Below, one piece after another: positions 15,262 to 20,758 of a DNA stretch of 20,758 nucleotides. Made by a program: the position numbers and the translations under genes. The stretch's first letter is position 1. Each line of letters opens with the position of its first letter. The notes under the pieces are model-generated. The model was not told where the DNA came from. It did no database searches and saw only the letters and a list, made by a program, of their open reading frames with translations. The DNA comes from an uncultured Fusobacterium sp. (lineage in GTDB: Bacteria; Fusobacteriota; Fusobacteriia; Fusobacteriales; Fusobacteriaceae): NCBI GenBank assembly GCA_900543175.1, contig UQQO01000023.1, forward strand, positions 1 to 20,758. Direction: 5' to 3'.

Positions 15262-15420
15262 AATATCAGCTAAATTCCATGTCAAAGAATAAAGAGAGAG
15301 TAATACTCATCTGACTAAAATTCCGAAACTCGACTTCGTCTCAAACACGTCGGAATTTTTAGCATCAGATTTCGTAACTCTCTCTAATATTCGTCTCTAA
15401 ATTCCATTTTAGCTGATATT
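15262..15420. repeat. 159-bp nested inverted-repeat element (MITE-like or structured RNA)
   Basis: Four nested stems are seen: AATATCAGCTAAA (15262-15274) with TTTAGCTGATATT (15408-15420); AGAGAGAGT (15293-15301) with ACTCTCTCT (15377-15385); ATCTGA (15309-15314) with TCAGAT (15365-15370); CTAAAATTCCGA (15315-15326) with TCGGAATTTTTAG (15350-15362, one extra T). The 23-base apex holds GAC-TTC-GTC. The 11-mer CTAAATTCCAT also occurs directly in both flanks (15270, 15397). GC-richer than its surroundings and without coding capacity. No target-site duplication was found. Confidence 0.75.
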
Positions 15421-15460
15421 AGGTAAAGAAAAAATAAATTGTAAGTTTAGGTAAAGAAAA
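15419..15460 (+). repeat. 14-bp direct repeat upstream of the ABC-F promoter
   Basis: TTAGGTAAAGAAAA occurs at 15419-15432 and again at 15447-15460, 28 bases apart start to start, ending 10 bases before the -35 box of the ABC-F gene. Possible paired binding sites for a regulator. The first copy overlaps the end of the inverted-repeat element. Confidence 0.6.
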
Positions 15461-15470
15461 TAGTTTAAAC

Positions 15471-15499
15471 TTTACAATATTTTGTTATTATGTTAAGAT
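15471..15499 (+). promoter_or_regulatory. Promoter of the ABC-F gene
   Basis: TTTACA (15471-15476), a 17-base spacer and TAAGAT (15494-15499) predict a start near 15506, about 30 bases before the ATG. Confidence 0.65.
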
Positions 15500-15535
15500 T
15501 TTTATTGAAAATATAGAAGATTAGGGAGAAATAAG

Positions 15536-17446
15536 ATGGCACTTTTACAAGTTAACAATTTATATATGGGATTTTCAGGAGAAACACTTTTTAAAAATAT
15601 TAGTTTCTCAATTGATGAAAAAGATAAGATAGGTTTAATAGGTGTAAATGGAGCTGGAAAAAGTACACTTATAAAAATTTTAATGGGACTTGAATATGAT
15701 GAGGTAGATCCAGCAACAAATCAAAGAGGAATAATATCTAAAAAAAACAATTTAAAAATAGGGTATCTATCACAAAATCCAATTCTTAATAAAGAAAATA
15801 CAGTATTTGAAGAGCTTATGACAGTATTTTCAAATCTGCAAGAGGACTATCACAGAATACAAGAGTTAAATATTATCTTAGCAGAGAACTTAGATGACTT
15901 TGATAAAACTATGGAAGAATTAGGAGTTGTAACTGCTAGATATGAGCAAAATGAAGGATATGCTATTGAATATAAGGTAAAACAAATTTTAAATGGACTT
16001 AGCTTAGCAGAAAGATTGTGGACAAGCAAGATAGGAGAACTATCTGGAGGGCAACTTTCAAGGGTAGCATTGGGGAAAATTCTATTAGAAGAACCAGAAC
16101 TTTTAATATTAGACGAGCCTACTAACCACCTTGATTTAAGTGCAATAGAATGGTTAGAGAGAATGCTAAAAGAGTATAAAAAAGCATTTATTTTAATTTC
16201 CCATGATGTTTATTTTTTAGATAATGTAGTAAATAGAGTTTTTGAAATAGAGGGAAAAACTTTAAAAGCATATAATGGGAATTATACAGATTTTAGTATT
16301 CAAAAAGAGGCTTACCTTTCTGGAGCAGTAAAAGCATATGATAAAGAGCAAGATAAACTTAGAAAGATGGAGGAGTTTATCAGAAGATATAAAGCAGGGG
16401 TAAAATCTAAACAAGCTAGAGGAAGAGAAAAGATCTTAAATAGAATGGAGAAGATGGAAAATCCTGTAATTACAACTAAAAAGATAAAACTGAAATTTGA
16501 AACAGATAGTACAAGTGTAGATTTAGTTTTAAGAATAAAGGATCTAGCAAAATCTTTTGATGGAAAAGAGATATTCTCAAATCTTAGTTTAGATATTTAT
16601 AGAGGAGATAGAGTAGGGGTTATTGGTAAAAATGGTGTTGGAAAATCTACTTTATTAAAGATAATAAATGGATTGGAAAAACAAAGTAAGGGAGAATTTA
16701 AAATTGGTGATAGAGTTAAGATAGGTTACTATGATCAAAATCATCAAGGTTTAAATCTTAAAAGAACTGTTTTAGAAGAGTTAATGTATCATTTTACATT
16801 AAGTGAAGAGGAAGCTAGAAATATTTGTGGAGGATTTTTATTTACTGAAGATGATGTATATAAAGAGATAGGAAGTTTAAGTGGAGGAGAAAAGGCAAGG
16901 GTAGCCTTTATGAAACTTATGCTTGAAAAACCTAACTTCTTAATATTAGACGAACCTACTAACCACTTAGATATATATTCAAGAGAGATTTTAGCTGAAG
17001 CATTGGAAGATTATACAGGAACAATTTTAGTTGTATCTCATGACAGAAACTTCTTAGACTGTGTTGTTAATAATATATATGAAGTAAGAAAAGATGGAGC
17101 TACTTTATTTAAAGGAGATTATAACTCATATATTGCTCAAAGAGATGAAGTTAAAGAGGTAAAAGATAATAAAGGAGCTTTAAGTTTTGAGGAGCAAAAG
17201 AAAAATAAAAATAGAATATCTTCATTAGAAAGAAAAATAATAAAAGCTGAAGAAGATTTAGAAAAATTAGAGGAGAAAAAAGCTAAAAAAGAGGAAGAGT
17301 ACAATCAAGCAGGAGTTAGAAATAATGTTGATGAGCTAATTCAAATCCAAAATGAGCTAGAGGAACTAGATCTTCAAATTCTTTCACTTATGGAGGAATG
17401 GGAAAATATGGAAAATGAACTAAAAAATTTAAAAAATACTTTATAA
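15536..17446 (+). CDS. ABC-F family ATPase (Uup/YdiF-like ribosome-associated protein)
   Basis: This 636-residue protein has two ABC ATPase cassettes and no membrane segments, the ABC-F layout; such proteins bind the ribosomal E site and relieve stalls or protect ribosomes. Walker A motifs are GVNGAGKST (36-44) and GKNGVGKST (364-372). Signatures are LSGGQ (169-173) and LSGGE (448-452), each followed by LDEPTNHLD, and H-loops are ISHD and VSHD. The linker between cassettes is positively charged (about 262-320). A charged coiled coil (about 550-636) ends the protein, as in Uup. GGGAG lies before the ATG. No macrolide-type resistance features are apparent, so a housekeeping role is more likely. 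It precedes the str operon with no terminator seen between them. Confidence 0.92.
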   Translation: MALLQVNNLYMGFSGETLFKNISFSIDEKDKIGLIGVNGAGKSTLIKILMGLEYDEVDPATNQRGIISKKNNLKIGYLSQNPILNKENTVFEELMTVFSNLQEDYHRIQELNIILAENLDDFDKTMEELGVVTARYEQNEGYAIEYKVKQILNGLSLAERLWTSKIGELSGGQLSRVALGKILLEEPELLILDEPTNHLDLSAIEWLERMLKEYKKAFILISHDVYFLDNVVNRVFEIEGKTLKAYNGNYTDFSIQKEAYLSGAVKAYDKEQDKLRKMEEFIRRYKAGVKSKQARGREKILNRMEKMENPVITTKKIKLKFETDSTSVDLVLRIKDLAKSFDGKEIFSNLSLDIYRGDRVGVIGKNGVGKSTLLKIINGLEKQSKGEFKIGDRVKIGYYDQNHQGLNLKRTVLEELMYHFTLSEEEARNICGGFLFTEDDVYKEIGSLSGGEKARVAFMKLMLEKPNFLILDEPTNHLDIYSREILAEALEDYTGTILVVSHDRNFLDCVVNNIYEVRKDGATLFKGDYNSYIAQRDEVKEVKDNKGALSFEEQKKNKNRISSLERKIIKAEEDLEKLEEKKAKKEEEYNQAGVRNNVDELIQIQNELEELDLQILSLMEEWENMENELKNLKNTL

Positions 17447-17459
17447 ATTTAGGAAAATG

Positions 17460-17468
17460 TGGTATAAT
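17460..17468 (+). promoter_or_regulatory. Extended -10 promoter upstream of rpsL (distal)
   Basis: TGGTATAAT matches an extended -10 (TGnTATAAT). Any -35 is weak and would fall at the end of the ABC-F gene. It would start near 17475 and add a longer leader to the str operon mRNA. Confidence 0.45.
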
Positions 17469-17503
17469 AATAAAGATTTGTAAAGAAAAGCAAAGGATAT
17501 ATA

Positions 17504-17532
17504 TTGACTTTTTGAAACAAAGTGATTATAAT
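17504..17532 (+). promoter_or_regulatory. Main promoter of the str operon
   Basis: TTGACT (17504-17509), a 17-base spacer and a perfect TATAAT (17527-17532) predict a start near 17539, 47 bases before rpsL. Confidence 0.82.
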
Positions 17533-17585
17533 ATTTAAGTTATAATATATATAAAAAAATTAAAAATAATAGGAAGGAGGGTAAA

Positions 17586-17954
17586 ATGCCTACTTTAAGT
17601 CAATTAGTAAAAAACGGAAGAGACACTTTACTAGAAAAGAAAAAATCACCAGCATTACAAGGAAACCCACAAAGAAGAGGAGTTTGTGTAAGAGTATATA
17701 CAACTACACCTAAAAAACCAAACTCAGCTTTAAGAAAGGTTGCCAGAGTAAAATTAACTAACGGAATTGAAGTTACTTGTTACATTCCAGGAGAAGGACA
17801 CAACTTACAAGAACACTCAATCGTACTTGTAAGAGGAGGAAGAACAAAAGACTTACCAGGGGTTAGATATAAAGTTATAAGAGGAGCTTTAGATACAGCT
17901 GGAGTTGCTAAGAGAAAACAATCAAGATCTAAATACGGAGCTAAAAAAGCGTAA
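17586..17954 (+). CDS. rpsL: 30S ribosomal protein S12
   Basis: This is a 122-residue S12, the decoding-centre protein, complete with [17 protein letters not shown] and the [11 protein letters not shown] and [18 protein letters not shown] segments. The residues that confer streptomycin resistance when changed (K42 and K87 in mature numbering; K43 and K88 here) are wild type. D89 after K88 is the site of RimO methylthiolation in other bacteria. AAGGAGGG lies six bases before the ATG. It is the first gene of the str operon (rpsL-rpsG-fusA-tuf). Codons are C-ending more often than in neighbouring non-ribosomal genes. Confidence 0.98.
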   Translation: MPTLSQLVKNGRDTLLEKKKSPALQGNPQRRGVCVRVYTTTPKKPNSALRKVARVKLTNGIEVTCYIPGEGHNLQEHSIVLVRGGRTKDLPGVRYKVIRGALDTAGVAKRKQSRSKYGAKKA

Positions 17955-17960
17955 TTATAG

Positions 17961-18449
<489 letters not shown>

Positions 18450-18506
18450 TTTTTCTCTATAGAGGATAAAGACTAACTTTTTCAATTTTCGAGGAGGAAA
18501 AATTTA

Positions 18507-20588
18507 ATGGCTAGAAAAGTTTCGTTAGAAATGACTAGAAACGTTGGAATCATGGCTCACATCGACGCTGGAAAAACTACTACTACAGAAAGAATTCTTT
18601 TCTATACTGGAGTAGAACATAAGTTAGGAGAAGTTCACGAAGGTGGAGCTACAATGGACTGGATGGAACAAGAGCAAGAAAGAGGTATCACAATTACTTC
18701 AGCTGCTACTACTTGTTTCTGGAGAGGACATAGAATTAATATAATAGACACACCAGGACACGTGGACTTTACAGTAGAGGTTGAAAGATCTCTAAGAGTA
18801 CTAGACGGAGCTGTTGCAGTTTTCTCTGCAGTTGACGGAGTTCAACCACAATCAGAAACTGTATGGAGACAAGCAGACAAATATCAAGTACCAAGAATCG
18901 CATTCTTTAACAAAATGGATAGAATCGGAGCTAACTTCGCAATGTGTGTTGGAGATATCAAAGAAAAACTAGGAGCAAATCCTGTACCTATCCAATTACC
19001 AATCGGAGCAGAAGATCAATTCGAAGGAGTTATCGACTTAATCGAAATGCACGAAATCGTTTGGCCAGTTGACTCAGACAACGGACAAAAATTTGAAATA
19101 AAAGAAATCAGAGCAGAATTAAAAGACGAAGCTGAAGAAGCTAGACAATTCATGCTAGAATCAGTTGTTGAAACAAGCGACGAACTAATGGAAAAATTCT
19201 TTGGTGGAGAAGAGATCACTCAAGAAGAGATCAGAGCTGCACTAAGAAAAGCTACAATAGCTAACATGATCGTTCCAGTTACTTGTGGAACTGCATTCAA
19301 AAACAAAGGAGTTCAAGCATTACTAGACGCAATTGTTGATTACATGCCAGCTCCTACAGACGTTGCAATGGTTAAAGGAACTGATATGAAAGATCCATCA
19401 ATCGAAATTGATAGAGAAATGTCAGATGAAGCTCCATTTGCAGCTCTTGCATTTAAAGTTATGACTGACCCATTTGTTGGAAAACTTACATTCTTCAGAG
19501 TTTACTCAGGAATCGTTGAAAAAGGAACTTATGTTCTTAACTCAACTAAAGGTAAAAAAGAAAGAATGGGAAGAATTCTTCAAATGCATGCTAATAAAAG
19601 AGAAGAAATTGAAGCAGTTTACTGTGGAGATATCGCAGCAGCAGTTGGATTAAAAGAAACTACTACTGGAGATACTCTATGTTCAGAATCAGCTCCAATA
19701 GTTCTTGAAAAAATGGAATTCCCTGAACCAGTTATTTCAGTTGCAGTTGAACCAAAAACTAAAGCTGACCAAGAAAAAATGGGAATCGCTCTTGCTAAAC
19801 TTGCTGAGGAAGACCCTACATTCAGAGTTAAATCAGACGAAGAAACTGGACAAACAATCATTTCAGGAATGGGAGAACTTCACCTTGAAATTATCGTTGA
19901 CAGAATGAAGAGAGAATTTAAAGTTGAATCTACAGTAGGTAAACCACAAGTTGCTTACAGAGAAACAATTCTTGGAACAACTGACCAAGAAGTTAAATAT
20001 GCAAAACAATCTGGAGGTAAAGGACAATACGGACACGTTAAAATTATCCTTGAACCAAACCCAGGAAAAGGATTTGAATTTGTTAACAAAATCACTGGAG
20101 GAGTTATCCCTAGAGAATATATTCCTGCAGTTGAAAAAGGATGTAAAGAAGCTCTTGAAAGTGGAGTTGTAGCTGGATACCCTATGGTTGACGTTAAAGT
20201 TACACTTTATGATGGATCTTACCACGAAGTTGACTCATCAGAAATGGCATTCAAATTAGCAGGATCAATGGCTGTTAAACAAGCTGCTGCTAAATCAAAT
20301 CCAATAATCCTTGAACCAGTATTCAAAGTAGAAGTTACTACTCCAGAAGAATATATGGGAGATATCATCGGAGACCTTAACTCAAGAAGAGGTATGATCG
20401 GTGGTATGACAGATAGAAACGGAGCTAAAATCATCGATGCTAAAGTTCCTCTATCAGAAATGTTTGGATATGCAACTGACTTAAGATCTAAATCTCAAGG
20501 AAGAGCAACTTACTCAATGGAATTTGCTGAATACATTCAAGTACCAGCTTCTATCCAAAAAGCTATTCAAGAAGAAAGAGGAAAATAA
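18507..20588 (+). CDS. fusA: Elongation factor G
   Basis: This is a 693-residue EF-G, the translocation GTPase. The G1 loop is AHIDAGKT (17-24), switch I ends at ERGITIT, G3 is DTPGH (81-85) and G4 is NKMD (135-138). Domains II-V follow at normal length, including the conserved QYGHVKI of domain IV. GGAGG lies before the ATG, 57 bases after rpsG. The nearby tuf gene confirms the str operon. This is a single-copy-type, canonical EF-G; no mitochondrial or EF-G2 features were seen. Confidence 0.98.
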   Translation: MARKVSLEMTRNVGIMAHIDAGKTTTTERILFYTGVEHKLGEVHEGGATMDWMEQEQERGITITSAATTCFWRGHRINIIDTPGHVDFTVEVERSLRVLDGAVAVFSAVDGVQPQSETVWRQADKYQVPRIAFFNKMDRIGANFAMCVGDIKEKLGANPVPIQLPIGAEDQFEGVIDLIEMHEIVWPVDSDNGQKFEIKEIRAELKDEAEEARQFMLESVVETSDELMEKFFGGEEITQEEIRAALRKATIANMIVPVTCGTAFKNKGVQALLDAIVDYMPAPTDVAMVKGTDMKDPSIEIDREMSDEAPFAALAFKVMTDPFVGKLTFFRVYSGIVEKGTYVLNSTKGKKERMGRILQMHANKREEIEAVYCGDIAAAVGLKETTTGDTLCSESAPIVLEKMEFPEPVISVAVEPKTKADQEKMGIALAKLAEEDPTFRVKSDEETGQTIISGMGELHLEIIVDRMKREFKVESTVGKPQVAYRETILGTTDQEVKYAKQSGGKGQYGHVKIILEPNPGKGFEFVNKITGGVIPREYIPAVEKGCKEALESGVVAGYPMVDVKVTLYDGSYHEVDSSEMAFKLAGSMAVKQAAAKSNPIILEPVFKVEVTTPEEYMGDIIGDLNSRRGMIGGMTDRNGAKIIDAKVPLSEMFGYATDLRSKSQGRATYSMEFAEYIQVPASIQKAIQEERGK

Positions 20589-20624
20589 TTATAATTTTTC
20601 TTCAATATAAAGAAATTTATAAAG

Positions 20625-20648
20625 GAATGGCACTGAAAAGTGCCATTC
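20625..20648 (+). promoter_or_regulatory. Intercistronic GAAA-capped hairpin between fusA and tuf
   Basis: GAATGGCACT (20625-20634) pairs perfectly with AGTGCCATTC (20639-20648) around a GAAA tetraloop. No T-tract follows (GATAAAATATAAAA), so it is not a standard terminator. It may mark RNA processing, partial termination or differential stability of tuf versus fusA mRNA. Confidence 0.7.
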
Positions 20649-20685
20649 GATAAAATATAAAAATACAATTAGGAGGAGAATTTAA

Positions 20686-20758
20686 ATGGCTAAAGAAAAA
20701 TTCGAAAGAAGCAAACCCCATGTAAACATCGGGACAATCGGACACGTTGACCACGGAA
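20686..20758 (+). CDS. tuf: Elongation factor Tu, 5' end (partial)
   Basis: The first 24 codons of EF-Tu, MAKEKFERSKPHVNIGTIGH then VDHG, run off the window end. The GHVDHG stretch is the start of the G1 loop (GHVDHGKT). AGGAGGAG (20671-20678) lies just before the ATG. It follows fusA by 97 bases across a strong hairpin, in the usual str operon order. Confidence 0.96.
   Translation, partial: MAKEKFERSKPHVNIGTIGHVDHG

Noticed and set aside
15262..15420. CRISPR array or intrinsic terminator for fplA/ABC-F
   Set aside because: There is one copy of an inverted repeat with no spacers, no T-tract follows either arm, and both genes point away from it.
15536..17446. Antibiotic-resistance ABC-F gene
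   Set aside because: The Uup-like C-terminal coiled coil and chromosomal housekeeping context argue for a general translation factor; nothing in the sequence shows resistance.

Overview
The window comes from a very AT-rich, low-GC anaerobe, almost certainly a Fusobacterium. The gene content supports this: a patatin-domain type Vd autotransporter of the FplA kind, an L27 with a cleavable N-terminal extension next to its Prp protease, strong AGGAGG ribosome sites and AT-ending codons. The species was not resolved. The genes are mostly core housekeeping genes, with one short catabolic operon and one ATPase locus that looks rearranged.

Layout. 1-140: 3' end of a 5S rRNA and tRNA-Asn(GTT), the tail of an rRNA operon, followed by a ybaK-type editing deacylase. 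722-1330 (minus): cutC, converging on ybaK across a shared terminator. 1443-4763: a promoter and a three-gene operon made of an oligopeptide-type solute-binding lipoprotein, a creatininase-family amidohydrolase and an acetamidase/formamidase-family protein; no permease is present. 4824-6046 (minus): tcdA followed by a long-chain flavodoxin, read from a promoter whose -10 lies in one arm of a 13-bp perfect dyad. 6171-7261: promoter, structured leader, rplU (L21), prp, rpmA (L27) and terminator. The Prp protease lies between the two ribosomal genes and its predicted substrate, pre-L27, is encoded immediately after it.

7443-9751: an intact AAA_14/DUF4143 ATPase gene whose stop codon abuts a 5'-truncated AAA-ATPase-like/PD-(D/E)XK gene. 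Homology in the second gene begins exactly at the junction. Next come two hairpins, one of them a minus-strand terminator shape with no gene to terminate. 10003-12695: yqeK and rnr (RNase R). 12766-15072 (minus): the fplA-like autotransporter, sharing a terminator with rnr. 15073-15535: the only gene-free stretch longer than 300 bases. It holds three small hairpins, a 159-bp nested inverted-repeat element, a 14-bp tandem direct repeat and the promoter of the next gene. 15536-17446: an ABC-F ATPase. 17460-20758: the str operon (two promoters, rpsL, rpsG, fusA, start of tuf), with a perfect GAAA-capped hairpin between fusA and tuf.

The window is dominated by translation: rRNA/tRNA, tRNA editing and modification (ybaK, tcdA), ribosomal proteins and their maturation, ABC-F, elongation factors and RNase R. 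The parts most worth following up are the dyad over the tcdA-flavodoxin promoter, the inverted-repeat element upstream of fplA, the breakpoint between the two ATPase genes, and the permease-less amidohydrolase operon. No clearly new multi-gene defence or mobile system was seen.
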